Positions 1-10,910 of a DNA stretch of 37,338 nt are shown here, piece after piece. How positions within the stretch are numbered: position 1 is the first letter of the stretch; each line of letters opens with the position of its first letter. This DNA is from Thioalkalivibrio sp. HK1 (GTDB lineage Bacteria; Pseudomonadota; Gammaproteobacteria; HK1). Location of the stretch: NCBI GenBank assembly GCA_000583135.1, contig JFBG01000077.1:1-37338 (forward strand), read 5' to 3'. Made by a program: the position numbers and the translations under genes. The notes under the pieces are model-generated. The model did not search any database. It was not told the DNA's origin and worked only from the letters and a program-made list of their open reading frames with translations.

Positions 1-2681
1 GATTGGAGGCGGGCGATGCCTCGGATGCCTCGGTCGCAAAGACCGGAGGACTCGGCGAACGACCCGAAAAATCCCCGGGGGAGCTCTCGACCTTCGCCGA
101 GAAGCAGATGAAGGTCCTGTCTTTGATCAACGCCAACCGTTATCGAGGGCACCGGGAAGCCAACCTCGACCCCATCGCTCTTTATCAACGACCCCGAGTG
201 CCGGATCTCTACCCCGAGCATTACGGACTCGAGAACGATCTCGATCAGGTATTCAATACCGGCACTTTATATATCGGCAAACCGGAAGCGACCTTGCGCG
301 AGATCTACGACTTGGTATGCGATACCTATCGGAGATCGATCGGGGTGGAGCTCACCCATATCACATCCACCGAACAAAAGCGGTGGGTGCAGCAACGCCT
401 CGAATTCTGCCGCGGAAAGCCGGGGTACGACGCCCGCAAAAAACGCGATATCCTGCGTTGGGTGACGGCGGCCCGCAAACTGGAAGACTACCTTCACCGC
501 CGCTATCCCGGGCAAAAACGCTTTTCCTTGGAGGGAGCCGAAGCCCTGATCCCCTTGATGGACGAGATCATCCAAGGGGCCGGTTCGCGCAGCGTTCGCG
601 AAGTGGTGATCGGCATGGCCCACCGCGGACGGCTCAATGTTCTGGTCAATATTCTGGGCAAGCATCCCGCTTCCCTTTTCGGGGAGTTCGAGGGCAAGAA
701 CGATTTGCATGCCGGATCCGGCGATGTCAAATACCACTTGGGATTTTCATCCTCGGTGGCCAGCCCCGGGGGGCCGGTGCACTTGGTCTTGGCCTTCAAC
801 CCCTCTCATCTCGAAGTCATCAATCCGGTCGTGGAGGGCTCGGTGCGCGCGCGGCAGGAGCGACGCGGCGATAGCGAGCGCAGCCAAGTGCTGCCGATTT
901 TGATCCACGGCGATGCCGCCTTCTCCGGTCAAGGGGTCGTTACCGAGACCCTCAACCTCTCCGAAACCCGGGGCTACGGCACCGGGGGCACCGCGCATAT
1001 CGTGATCAACAATCAAATCGGTTTCACCACCAGTGACCCCCTCGATTCTCGCTCGACCCTTTACTGCACCGATGTCGCCAAACTCATCCAAGCCCCGATA
1101 TTTCATGTCAACGGCAACGATCCCGAGGCGGTGGTCTTCGTCGCCCTCCTTGCGCTCGATTTTCGAATGCGCTTCAACAAAGACGTGGTGATCGATCTGA
1201 TCTGCTACCGCCGATACGGTCATAACGAGGCCGACGAGCCCTTGGCCACCCAGCCGATGATGTACAAAAAAATCCGATCCTTGTCGGGGGTACGCAAGAT
1301 CTACGCGGATCGCTTGGTCGCCGAGGGCGTGATCGAAGCCGACGAGCCCGATGCGATGTCGCAGGCCTATCTTTCGGGGCTCGAAGAAAACCGCACGATG
1401 TCAAGGCCCTTGGTCGAACACCCCGATATCGAGCAATACCTTCCCCATTGGGCACCCTATCTCGATACGAACTGGCGGCATCCGGCCGATACCGGTGTCA
1501 CCATCGAACGGATCGAGCGCTTGGGCAAGAAATTATGCGAAGTCCCCATCGAGGGCTTCGAACTCCACCGCAGCGTCAAACGCACCATCGACGCCCGGGC
1601 GGAAATGATCGCCGGCAATCGTCCGCTGGACTGGGGATGTGCGGAAAATCTGGCCTACGCCACCTTGCTCGAAGACGGCTACTCGGTGCGCCTATCGGGG
1701 CAAGATAGCCAGCGCGGAACCTTTTTCCATCGCCATGCGGTACTGCATAACCAACTGCAAAGGGTCACTTGGACCCCCTTGGAGCACCTTTTCGAAGGAC
1801 AACCTCGAGTGCGAATCATCAACTCCCTCCTTTCGGAGGTGGGGGTGCTCGGCTTCGAATACGGCTACTCCACCGCCGAACCCGAAGGGTTGACGATATG
1901 GGAGGCGCAGTTCGGGGATTTCGCCAATGTGGCTCAGGTGATCGTCGATCAGTTCTTGAGTTCGTCGGAAGCCAAATGGGGGCGCTTCTCAGGGTTGGTC
2001 TTGATGCTCCCGCATGGCTACGAGGGACAGGGACCCGAACATTCCTCCGGCCGCTTGGAGCGCTACCTGCAGCTGTGCGCGGAGGAAAATATGCAGGTCT
2101 GCGTGCCGAGCACCCCGGCGCAAATGTTCCACCTCCTTCGGCGACAGATGCTGCGGCCCTATCGCAAACCCTTGGTCATCATGAGCCCCAAGAGTCTGCT
2201 ACGGCATCGAATGTCGATATCGAGCCGAGAGGATCTTTGTCGCAATGGCTTCGAAGTGCTGATCGACGAGGTGGACGATCTGGATCCGAATCGCGTCACC
2301 CGCTTAGTGCTCTGCACGGGCAAGGTCTATTACGACCTTCTCGCCAGAAGACGAGAGGCCGGTTTGAAACATGTCGCCATCGTCCGGGTCGAGCAGATCT
2401 ATCCCTTTCCCGATGCGGAAATCAAAGCCGCCCTCGATGCTTGGCCAAGAGCGATGGATGTCTGCTGGGCACAAGAAGAGCCGCGCAATCAGGGAAGTTG
2501 GTTCTTCATGCTGTCGAGGCGACACCTTGCAGGCTGCATAGACGGCGGGCGCACCTTGGGCTATGCCGGACGCGATTATTCCGCCTCCCCCGCCGCCGGC
2601 TATCTGGGCCTCCACAAAGAACAACAGCACGCTCTGGTCGAAGAGGCATTGGGTCTGCAACCGGCGCGCAAGATCGCCTGA
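1..2681 (+). CDS. sucA: 2-oxoglutarate dehydrogenase E1 component (5' partial)
   Basis: This is the thiamine-diphosphate E1 subunit of the 2-oxoglutarate dehydrogenase complex, which decarboxylates 2-oxoglutarate and hands the succinyl group to the lipoyl arm of SucB. The reading frame is open at the left edge, and about 890 residues are visible against about 930 in E. coli SucA, so only the N-terminal tail is missing; the TTG at position 3 is not the true start. Family landmarks appear in order: HITSTE-KRW, the RFSLEG-EALIP segment, GMAHRGRLNVLVN, FNPSHLE, the thiamine-diphosphate stretch from IHGDAAF to INNQIGFTT, RGTFFHRHAV, and the C-terminal LPHGYEGQGPEHSS and VPSTPAQ segments. It is followed by sucB and lpd on the same strand, the usual TCA-cycle arrangement. 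The sequence match is unmistakable. Confidence 0.97.
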   Translation, partial: LEAGDASDASVAKTGGLGERPEKSPGELSTFAEKQMKVLSLINANRYRGHREANLDPIALYQRPRVPDLYPEHYGLENDLDQVFNTGTLYIGKPEATLREIYDLVCDTYRRSIGVELTHITSTEQKRWVQQRLEFCRGKPGYDARKKRDILRWVTAARKLEDYLHRRYPGQKRFSLEGAEALIPLMDEIIQGAGSRSVREVVIGMAHRGRLNVLVNILGKHPASLFGEFEGKNDLHAGSGDVKYHLGFSSSVASPGGPVHLVLAFNPSHLEVINPVVEGSVRARQERRGDSERSQVLPILIHGDAAFSGQGVVTETLNLSETRGYGTGGTAHIVINNQIGFTTSDPLDSRSTLYCTDVAKLIQAPIFHVNGNDPEAVVFVALLALDFRMRFNKDVVIDLICYRRYGHNEADEPLATQPMMYKKIRSLSGVRKIYADRLVAEGVIEADEPDAMSQAYLSGLEENRTMSRPLVEHPDIEQYLPHWAPYLDTNWRHPADTGVTIERIERLGKKLCEVPIEGFELHRSVKRTIDARAEMIAGNRPLDWGCAENLAYATLLEDGYSVRLSGQDSQRGTFFHRHAVLHNQLQRVTWTPLEHLFEGQPRVRIINSLLSEVGVLGFEYGYSTAEPEGLTIWEAQFGDFANVAQVIVDQFLSSSEAKWGRFSGLVLMLPHGYEGQGPEHSSGRLERYLQLCAEENMQVCVPSTPAQMFHLLRRQMLRPYRKPLVIMSPKSLLRHRMSISSREDLCRNGFEVLIDEVDDLDPNRVTRLVLCTGKVYYDLLARRREAGLKHVAIVRVEQIYPFPDAEIKAALDAWPRAMDVCWAQEEPRNQGSWFFMLSRRHLAGCIDGGRTLGYAGRDYSASPAAGYLGLHKEQQHALVEEALGLQPARKIA

Positions 2682-2682
2682 T

Positions 2683-2909
2683 ATGTCGATGACAAAAACC
2701 ATTGCGACCCGCTCGCTCGGCCCATTTTCCAATGACGATCGAGCGTTCGATGCCAACGAGCGAAATCGATATCCTCTTAGAAGCGATCGCGAACGAAATG
2801 ATCGCGCGAAAAGAAACCCGGCGAGCGCCCCTTTGCCGAAAACCTCTTCGAAGAGACTTCTCTTCGACGATCCCGATACCTCGCACAAGATGATGAGGAG
2901 AACCATCAA

Positions 2910-2913
<4 letters not shown>
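2683..2913 (+). CDS. Candidate small basic ORF filling the sucA-sucB gap
   Basis: An ATG lies one base after the sucA stop (TGATATG). Its frame stays open for 76 codons and ends in a TGA that overlaps the sucB GTG start by four bases (GTGA). The predicted peptide is short, hydrophilic and rich in Arg, Lys, Asp and Asn, with no motif, signal peptide or membrane segment I recognise. I see no convincing ribosome-binding site, so translation would depend on coupling to sucA. The perfect fit between two genes may be chance, because stop codons are sparse in this GC-rich sequence. A 20-base near-palindrome lies inside it. I list it as a possibility only; the stretch may simply be untranslated spacer. 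Confidence 0.22.
2848..2867. repeat. Inverted repeat in the sucA-sucB gap
   Basis: Two 9-base arms (TCGAAGAGA and TCTCTTCGA) are separated by two bases, giving a hairpin of about eight pairs with a four-base loop, 42 bases before the sucB start. No T-run follows, so it is more likely an mRNA stability or processing element than a terminator. The role is inferred. Confidence 0.4.
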
Positions 2914-4325
<1,412 letters not shown>

Positions 4326-4446
4326 TTGCGCGAAGGCTCGACCCGGGACTCGATCGACGTATCGACCCGCGATCCGATCCAAGATCCGATCGACAAACGA
4401 AAACGCGATCGACGAAGATTCCAAACGAGGAAAAAACGAGGGAGCC

Positions 4447-5871
4447 ATGCAACCGGAGCATTTCGATGTCGTGGTCATCGGGGCGGGACCCGGCGGCTAT
4501 GTCGCGGCCATCCGCGCCGCCCAGCTCGGCCTATCCACCGCCTGCGTGGATGCTTGGGTCGATGCCCGAGGCAATCCCTCCCCCGGGGGCACCTGCCTCA
4601 ATGCGGGCTGCATCCCCTCCAAGGCCTTGCTGGATTCCTCGCATCACTACCACAATCTTAGGCATCTTCTACCCGCCCACGGCATCGATGCGAAGGAGAT
4701 CACCTTCGATCTCGCTCGCATGCAAGCCCGCAAGAACAAGGTGGTCGACACACTGACCCGCGGGGTCAAAGGATTGCTGCGCAAAAACCGAGTGGAGTCG
4801 ATCACCGGCTTGGCGACCTTGAGCCAAGGAAAACGCATCGAAGTTGCGCTGCACGGGGGAAAGGGGCATCGCATCCTCGAAGGAAAGAACGTGATCCTCG
4901 CCACCGGCTCGGTCCCGATTCATATCGAGGTCGCACCGGTCGACGGCGAACGCATCGTCGATAGCGAAGGGGCGCTGGCCTTTTCCACCGTCCCCGAGCG
5001 ACTCGGCATCATCGGGGCCGGGGTCATCGGCCTCGAACTCGGCAGCGTCTGGAGTCGCTTGGGCTCGAAGGTGACGATCTTCGAATCGCTGCCCGATTTC
5101 CTGCCCGCCGCCGACCGCAAGATCGCCTCCCAAGCCCTTCAATCCCTCACCCGACAAGGGCTGGATATTCGCTTGGGCTCCCGGGTGAAACGCGCCCGCG
5201 CCCACTCCCAAGGTGTCAGCGTCGATTTCGACGATCACGGCGGCGCCTCCGCCTTGGAATTCGATCGATTGATCGTCGCCGTCGGAAGGCGCGCCAATAC
5301 CGAAGGCCTCGATCCGGCGGCGGCCGGAGTGCTGCTCGACGAGCAAGGCCGTATTCGAACCGACGCCGATTGCCGTACCGACGCCGAGGGGATCTGGGCG
5401 ATCGGGGATGCAACCTCGGGGCCGATGCTCGCCCACAAAGCATCCGATGAAGGGGTGGCCGTCGTCGAACGCATCGCCGGAGGAGTCGGTCATATCGATC
5501 ACCGCCTCGTCCCTTGGGTCATCTACACCCATCCGGAGATCGCTTGGATCGGCAGCAGCGAAGCCGATCTCACCGAAGCGGGCGTCGATTTTCGCAGCGG
5601 CTCGTTTCCCTTTTTGGCCAATGGACGGGCCTTGGCCGCCGGAGAGACCACCGGGATGGTCAGGATGCTGAGCGATGCCGCCACCGATCGCATTCTCGGG
5701 GTGCATATCTTGGCGGCGAACGCCTCCGAACTCATCGCCGAGGCATCGGTGGCCATGGCCTTCGATGCCAGCGCCGAGGATATCGCCCGCACCGTCCACG
5801 CACACCCCACCCTCGCCGAGGCCCTGCACGAGGCGGCGCTCGCCTGCGACAATCGCACCATCCACCTGTAG
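4447..5871 (+). CDS. lpdA: Dihydrolipoyl dehydrogenase (E3)
   Basis: This FAD flavoprotein reoxidises the dihydrolipoyl arm of 2-oxo acid dehydrogenase complexes and passes electrons to NAD+. The FAD-binding motif GAGPGG is at residues 12-17. The redox disulfide is Cys50 and Cys55 in GGTCLNAGCIPSK. A second dinucleotide fold, for NAD, starts at IGAGVIGLE. The C-terminal dimer-interface motif HAHPTLAE supplies the catalytic His453 and Glu458. At 474 residues it is full length. It follows sucB after 121 bases, and its ATG is preceded by an AGGGAG sequence at close spacing. Its position after sucAB says it serves the 2-oxoglutarate complex; as the only E3 in view it could also serve pyruvate dehydrogenase. 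Confidence 0.96.
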   Translation: MQPEHFDVVVIGAGPGGYVAAIRAAQLGLSTACVDAWVDARGNPSPGGTCLNAGCIPSKALLDSSHHYHNLRHLLPAHGIDAKEITFDLARMQARKNKVVDTLTRGVKGLLRKNRVESITGLATLSQGKRIEVALHGGKGHRILEGKNVILATGSVPIHIEVAPVDGERIVDSEGALAFSTVPERLGIIGAGVIGLELGSVWSRLGSKVTIFESLPDFLPAADRKIASQALQSLTRQGLDIRLGSRVKRARAHSQGVSVDFDDHGGASALEFDRLIVAVGRRANTEGLDPAAAGVLLDEQGRIRTDADCRTDAEGIWAIGDATSGPMLAHKASDEGVAVVERIAGGVGHIDHRLVPWVIYTHPEIAWIGSSEADLTEAGVDFRSGSFPFLANGRALAAGETTGMVRMLSDAATDRILGVHILAANASELIAEASVAMAFDASAEDIARTVHAHPTLAEALHEAALACDNRTIHL

Positions 5872-6251
5872 ATCGCTCACCGACAACCGCGCGGCCAAAC
5901 CGATGGCCATCGACGGATACGGGTCGTTGACATAAGAGCAAAAAGATGGGGTATTCCACGACATGAAATCGAGATGGCAAGCCGGTCAAATCGCGAAGGG
6001 ATATAATCCGCAAGCGTTCATGAATCGGCCGACCTCGGGCGAATGATCCTCGATGCCTCGCTTGAGATTCATCCAAAGGGTCGATACGGGAATCTCGATC
6101 GGAGAGATTCTTCCATCAGCAAGTAAAGCGACTTCGGCCTCTCACACGATCCTCGGCACCGATACGAACGATGCAACCGATGCGATCTGCGAATAATCCT
6201 CGAATCAATTGTCAATCAATGCCATGGTCTGATTTGAAAAGGATCAATCCC
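5872..6251. other. Intergenic region between lpdA and the repeat protein
   Basis: There is no supported gene in these 380 bases. A TTGACA at 5927-5932 is followed after 19 bases by TATTCC, at best a weak promoter. A perfect 7-base inverted repeat (GAATCTC/GAGATTC, 6090-6110, loop of seven) could act as a weak terminator or operator. An AAGGA sequence eight bases before the ATG at 6252 is the most convincing ribosome-binding site and decides the start of the next gene. Confidence 0.5.
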
Positions 6252-9200
6252 ATGAAATCGATCCCCCCTCGAAAATCCGCCGAGCGAAAGTCGGCGGCCG
6301 AGCGAGAGCCTCACCTTTCCGATCCATCGTTCTCGAAGTCTCTTGGGGGATACGCCTTTGCACTCCTTCGGCGGATCGCTTGCATTTCTCAAGGTAGCCG
6401 TTCCCTATCTCTATCCCATCAAAACCCGTCATCGTCTCATCGTGATGAGCGGGCAAATCTTCTCGCTCGCAAAAAGAGGCGTCGCTTCGTTCTTATGGCG
6501 TCACCTTTGCTACTCATCCTCGGTTCGATGGCTGCAGTCGATTCTGCGCATGCGCAGACATCTATACGGTGCAACAATTCGATCGATGAGGGACAGACTG
6601 CATGGGCAGTGGGATTTAGAGTAAGAGGGATTGGCGGCGTTGTGAGTACTGGAATCAGATCTACACACTCGGACATCCAAATCTGCTCTGGTAATTCCTG
6701 CGGTACATCCCAGACGTTTCGAACAAGTGGTAATGCCTCTGGTTACACCGGTATCCGAATCAGAGCCCTCCACGATAGCGATGCCAATGATGAAACCGCA
6801 ACGATAGAGGCTTTAGACCGAAATTTTGTTCTTGCTAGTTGTACTATAAGAATCAATGACGATGAAGTCGCCGGGTCGATTCAGGTCACTCCAACGGGAA
6901 CCTTGGAGATAGCCGAGGGTAATTCGAACACATACTCGGTCAACCTCAGTGCCAGGCCGAAATCGAACGTGACGGTCTCCATTGCCAGTAACAACTCGGA
7001 TATCACCACCTCCCCTTCCTCTTTGACCTTCACCACCTCGAATTATTCAACGGCGAAAACGGTGACCGTCTCGGGGGCCCAAGATAGCGATACCGAAAAT
7101 GATGGCGGCAGGGTCACCTTTTCGGCCACGGGAGGCATCATCGCCCCGAATACCACGAGGGATGTCACCGTCGTCGATGACGATGTGCAGCTTAGAATCA
7201 CCAAGCTGAATGACGGCTCGGATACGAGCGTACCGGAGCTGACTTCCTTGACCGTGGCAGAAGGCGCTCAAGCGACTTTCTATGTGCGCCTGAACGCCCG
7301 ACCCTCGGGCACCGGCACGGTGACTTTGACCCCCTCGCATCAAAGGATCAGCCTCGATACCACCACGTTGACCTTCGATCGATGGGGCAATACGAACAAT
7401 TGGAGTAGAGGCAGGTTGATAACGGTCTCTGCAAGCCATGACGACGATGCGCAGGACAATTCATACTCTATCAATGTGACCGCGACGGGAGCGAATATCG
7501 CTGGAAAGAGCGCAACCATCAGCGTCCCCGTCACCGATGACGACGAGCCGCGTGTAAACGTCAACAAAACCTCCTTGAATCTGGAGGAAGGCGGACAGCC
7601 AGGCACTTTCAATGTGCGCTTGGACACCCGGCCTTCGTCGAACGTTACCGTGAACGTGACCGTGTCGCCCTCGAATTCATCGCTCGTCGTCGATACCGAC
7701 TCGGCCGCCTCGGGCAATCAAACCGCATTGACCTTCAATCGATACGGCACGACGAAGTCTTGGAGTACAGCCCAAACGGTGAGCCTATCCGCAGCCCACG
7801 ACGATGATATCGACGACGAATTCGTCACAGTCACTGTGTTACCGGCAGCCGGAAGCGGAGACTATGTCGGCGTGTACTCGCTCTTGCAGATCTCCATCGC
7901 CGACGATGACGATCCCGTGGGAACCATCGATATCACCCCGGCGGGGGCGCTGCAAATCGATGAGAGCGATACCACGGGGCAGAGCATGTCGGTCAGCCTC
8001 AGCGTTCAACCCAAATCGAATGTGCGGGTCTCTTTATCCAAGACCAACCCGGATGTGGTGCTCTCCAGCTCCTTCTTGAACTTCACTCGCTCGAATTATT
8101 CGACCGCGCAATCGGTCATCATCAGCGCCACCGACGACGACGATGCCGCCGACGAATCCGATACGGTCACCTTCTCGGCCACGGGAAGAATCATCGCCCC
8201 CGATGTGACGAAGTCCGTTTCCATCATCGACGACGAACCGCCACCGGGAACGATTGATATCACCCCCTCGGGAGCGGTATCCATCGACGAGGAAGATGCC
8301 TCGGGGGCGAACCTTTCGGTCAAACTCAGTGCCAAACCGAAATCGAACGTGACCGTCTCTCTTTCGAAGAGCAACCCGGATATCACCCTTTCCCCGACCT
8401 CTTTGACCTTCACCCCCTCGAATTACTCGACCGCAAAACAGATCACCGTCACCGCAAACTCGGACGACGATGCCGGCGACGAAGCCGGCACGATCACCTT
8501 CTCGGCCACAGGAAAATTCGACGCCCCCAATGCGACGAGAAGGATCAATATCCAGGATGACGACGAACCGGCGCTCGATCTCAAAAACGTCAACGCATTG
8601 TCGCTCGATGAAGGCGCATCGGGCCATTTCGAAGTGCGCCCGGCATTTCGACCCTCGGGAAATATCACGGTGACCGTGACCCCTTCCGATCCATCGATCA
8701 GCGTCGTTCCGAGCACGCTGGCCTTCAACCAATACGGCCAAACGAACGCTTGGAATCAACACCGAAGGGTGACCGTCACCGCCAACCATGACGATGACGC
8801 CAACGACGGCTCGTTCAGTCTTTCCATCGCCGGGTCGGGCGCGAACTACCAAGGCACGTCGGGGACCATTACCGTTGCGGTCACCGATGACGACACCCCA
8901 CCTGGAGATATCCATCTCTCGGGTTCGGGGCTTTTGAAAGTGACGGAAGGGGAATCGAGCGATCTTTCCGTCTGGCTTCGCCCCGATCCGAACGCGACCG
9001 CCGTCAAGGAAAACATAACGATTTCCTTGACGAACTCCTTGCCCAATATCACCCTTTCCCCGAACTCGCTGACCTTCACCCCCTCGAATTACTCGACCGC
9101 GCAAAACTTCTCGATCCTTACCAGAGACGATTCCGATTTCGAGGACGATTTCGACAAGATCACCCTCGAAGCATCGGGAGGAATCATCGCATCTTCAGTG

Positions 9201-10595
9201 ACCCGCACGCTCATCCTCATCGACAGCGATAGACCCCCGGTGGGAGATATCGTGGTTTTCGATCCCCAGATCCCCCCCCTCGCCGAGGGAGACTCGGTGA
9301 GCGTCGGGGTCCGTCTTTCGAAGGCCCCGGTGGGGAGCGCGACCATTTCCCTCCTAAGCGATCGGCCCGACCTCACCCTCTCTCCGTCCTCCTTGACCTT
9401 CACCTCTTCGGATCACTCGATCACGCAGCCGGTCTCGATCGTGGCCAACGAGGATGAAGACGACACCGACGACAGCGCATTGATCACGATTGAAATCTCC
9501 GGCGGGGGGTTCAGCGCCTCTCGCATTTTCACCGGGGTTTCGATCATCGACAACGACAAGTCCGGGCCGCCCCCGTCGGTCCATAACTACGACGGGACGT
9601 TGATCATCGCCCCCGAGGGGGATCTCGAGATCGACGAGGGGGGAGAAGGTGCCTTCCAAATCCGTCTGAGCGCAAAACCCATCGGAGAAGTGCCGGTTCG
9701 GATCTCGAAGATCACGGATGCTTCGGGAGTCGGGATTTCCCGCAGAGATATCGCCTTCACTCCCTCGGATTGGAACGAGGATCAAACGATCCGGGTGAGC
9801 GCCCATAAAGACTCGGATACGGACGACAGCATCCACACCTACCTCTTTAGCTTCGAGGGTAAGAGCCTGCTCAAAGATGTCATGGTCAACGATATCGACC
9901 GGGAATCGTTGAAGGCCCAAGCCCTCGCCCTCCCGCCACCGGATGCGAACGATGGCATCACCCTTCGAATCCGATGCAGGCAATCCACTCCTTGCATGGT
10001 CTCTTTGGATTGCGCCGCTCAATCGGACGGGTCGATCTATCAAGGCGCCCTCCCCGAGCCGATCCCCGCCTATCAAGCAAGATCTTATACGGCGCAAGAT
10101 ATCCAAGGTTTCATGGGAGGAAAGTCCTGGGCGGGCAAAGGCCGGCTGGAATGCTCCTTGCGCGGCAATGCGAGGATCGGGGCCCAGGTTTGGACGCGCT
10201 CGGGCAACGGGGTTCTCGTCAACAACAGCGCGCTGATTCGAAGCGTCCGCATGGACGGGGTTTATCGAGCGGATATCGAATCGATTCCCTCACCGGATTC
10301 CTCCGATGAATCGAATATCAGGATTCGCTGCAACTCGGATGTGGGGGATTGCCTCGACACCTCCTTCGTATGCTACTTGGATGACGGAAGAAGGCTGACT
10401 CCTTGGCATTTAGGGCAAATCGAACGACGGATGACACGGCACCTGCAATCTGCAGAGATCGCCTCGAATATCGGATACCGGTGGAAGGATTTGGGGCTTG
10501 GCTGCGAGGTCAGTTCGAAAGGAAGATTCACCTTGCAGGTGCTGACCCGGACGGGCGGCGGCGGAGCCTTGGTCAACAACAGCGCGGGCGGCTGA
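6252..10595 (+). CDS. Large secreted Calx-beta-repeat protein with duplicated Cys-rich C-terminus
   Basis: This is a 1447-residue exported protein of unknown role. The start at 6252 is chosen because AAGGA lies eight bases upstream; the frame also contains an ATG at 6171. A basic KKRRR stretch at residues 74-78, a hydrophobic segment at about 79-95 and an A-H-A/Q site near residue 101 look like a Sec signal peptide, preceded by an unusually long hydrophilic N-terminal extension. The mature part has an N-terminal Cys-containing domain, then about nine repeats of about 100 residues, each opening with an EG or EE element and closing with acidic DDD or DDE motifs, as in calcium-binding Calx-beta domains. 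The last 200 residues are two copies of a domain with four Cys, each ending LVNNSA. Such proteins usually lie at the cell surface in adhesion or matrix roles, which is inference here. No membrane anchor is visible. Confidence 0.85.
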   Translation: MKSIPPRKSAERKSAAEREPHLSDPSFSKSLGGYAFALLRRIACISQGSRSLSLSHQNPSSSHRDERANLLARKKRRRFVLMASPLLLILGSMAAVDSAHAQTSIRCNNSIDEGQTAWAVGFRVRGIGGVVSTGIRSTHSDIQICSGNSCGTSQTFRTSGNASGYTGIRIRALHDSDANDETATIEALDRNFVLASCTIRINDDEVAGSIQVTPTGTLEIAEGNSNTYSVNLSARPKSNVTVSIASNNSDITTSPSSLTFTTSNYSTAKTVTVSGAQDSDTENDGGRVTFSATGGIIAPNTTRDVTVVDDDVQLRITKLNDGSDTSVPELTSLTVAEGAQATFYVRLNARPSGTGTVTLTPSHQRISLDTTTLTFDRWGNTNNWSRGRLITVSASHDDDAQDNSYSINVTATGANIAGKSATISVPVTDDDEPRVNVNKTSLNLEEGGQPGTFNVRLDTRPSSNVTVNVTVSPSNSSLVVDTDSAASGNQTALTFNRYGTTKSWSTAQTVSLSAAHDDDIDDEFVTVTVLPAAGSGDYVGVYSLLQISIADDDDPVGTIDITPAGALQIDESDTTGQSMSVSLSVQPKSNVRVSLSKTNPDVVLSSSFLNFTRSNYSTAQSVIISATDDDDAADESDTVTFSATGRIIAPDVTKSVSIIDDEPPPGTIDITPSGAVSIDEEDASGANLSVKLSAKPKSNVTVSLSKSNPDITLSPTSLTFTPSNYSTAKQITVTANSDDDAGDEAGTITFSATGKFDAPNATRRINIQDDDEPALDLKNVNALSLDEGASGHFEVRPAFRPSGNITVTVTPSDPSISVVPSTLAFNQYGQTNAWNQHRRVTVTANHDDDANDGSFSLSIAGSGANYQGTSGTITVAVTDDDTPPGDIHLSGSGLLKVTEGESSDLSVWLRPDPNATAVKENITISLTNSLPNITLSPNSLTFTPSNYSTAQNFSILTRDDSDFEDDFDKITLEASGGIIASSVTRTLILIDSDRPPVGDIVVFDPQIPPLAEGDSVSVGVRLSKAPVGSATISLLSDRPDLTLSPSSLTFTSSDHSITQPVSIVANEDEDDTDDSALITIEISGGGFSASRIFTGVSIIDNDKSGPPPSVHNYDGTLIIAPEGDLEIDEGGEGAFQIRLSAKPIGEVPVRISKITDASGVGISRRDIAFTPSDWNEDQTIRVSAHKDSDTDDSIHTYLFSFEGKSLLKDVMVNDIDRESLKAQALALPPPDANDGITLRIRCRQSTPCMVSLDCAAQSDGSIYQGALPEPIPAYQARSYTAQDIQGFMGGKSWAGKGRLECSLRGNARIGAQVWTRSGNGVLVNNSALIRSVRMDGVYRADIESIPSPDSSDESNIRIRCNSDVGDCLDTSFVCYLDDGRRLTPWHLGQIERRMTRHLQSAEIASNIGYRWKDLGLGCEVSSKGRFTLQVLTRTGGGGALVNNSAGG
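6873..9900 (+). repeat. Array of about nine Calx-beta-like coding repeats
   Basis: Approximate units are 6873-7185, 7186-7545, 7546-7914, 7918-8240, 8248-8565, 8569-8895, 8902-9230, 9238-9560 and 9577-9900. Two types alternate irregularly. Type A (units 1, 4, 5, 7, 8 and probably 9) carries SLTFT-SNYSTA. Type B (units 2, 3, 6) carries LTFNRYG-T--W-- at the same place. Some copies are recent: 31 bases at 8404-8434 recur exactly at 9070-9100, in units 5 and 7. Confidence 0.8.
9948..10592 (+). repeat. Tandemly duplicated four-cysteine C-terminal domain
   Basis: Copy 1 (about 9948-10248) and copy 2 (about 10308-10592) both begin with I-R-I/L-RC, contain three further cysteines at matching spacing, and end with a T-R-S/T-G-G-LVNNSA motif. 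About 60 bases of linker separate them. Four Cys in an exported protein suggest two disulfides per copy. I do not recognise the family. Confidence 0.7.
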
Positions 10596-10745
10596 GGGCG
10601 AGGCCTGCTTGTATGTAGCGCACGACTGTCGGCCATCGGGGGAGATTGAAGACCATCGGAAACGATCCCGAAATTTTGGGAATCGATATTCGATCCCGGG
10701 CATCTCTCGCGCTTCGAACGCATCCGGCGAAGTGATATTCATAAC

Positions 10746-10772
10746 CCCCGATCAAGAAGATCCCGATCGGGG
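10746..10772. repeat. Inverted repeat, 8-bp stem
   Basis: The arms CCCCGATC and GATCGGGG form a perfect 8-bp stem with an 11-base loop. It lies 15 bases before a second, stronger hairpin, and together they may end transcription of the repeat-protein gene. No T-run follows. Confidence 0.45.
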
Positions 10773-10787
10773 TCAAGCCTTGATCGA

Positions 10788-10815
10788 CCGAGGCTCGATC
10801 GATTTCGAGCCTCGG
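10788..10815 (+). terminator. Strong hairpin, candidate terminator after the repeat-protein gene
   Basis: The arms CCGAGGCTCGA and TCGAGCCTCGG form a perfect 11-bp stem with the 6-base loop TCGATT. It lies about 190 bases downstream of the repeat-protein stop. The missing T-run makes an intrinsic terminator uncertain; a dispersed repeat or RNA structure is possible. Confidence 0.4.
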
Positions 10816-10910
10816 CGGTGGCAATCACCGAATCCCATCGCCATAACTCGCTGCAATTCATCTCATCGACGCTCTTTCTAAGGCATCGATCCTCATGCGG
10901 CCCTTCTTTG

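Noticed and set aside
4669..5964. 431-codon open frame on the - strand
   Set aside because: It is antisense to lpdA. Long antisense frames are expected in GC-rich coding sequence and this one shows no conserved motif.
6873..9900. Possible CRISPR-like or satellite repeat array
   Set aside because: The repeats are about 300 bases, diverged, in frame and encode Calx-beta-like domains. There are no short direct repeats with unique spacers.
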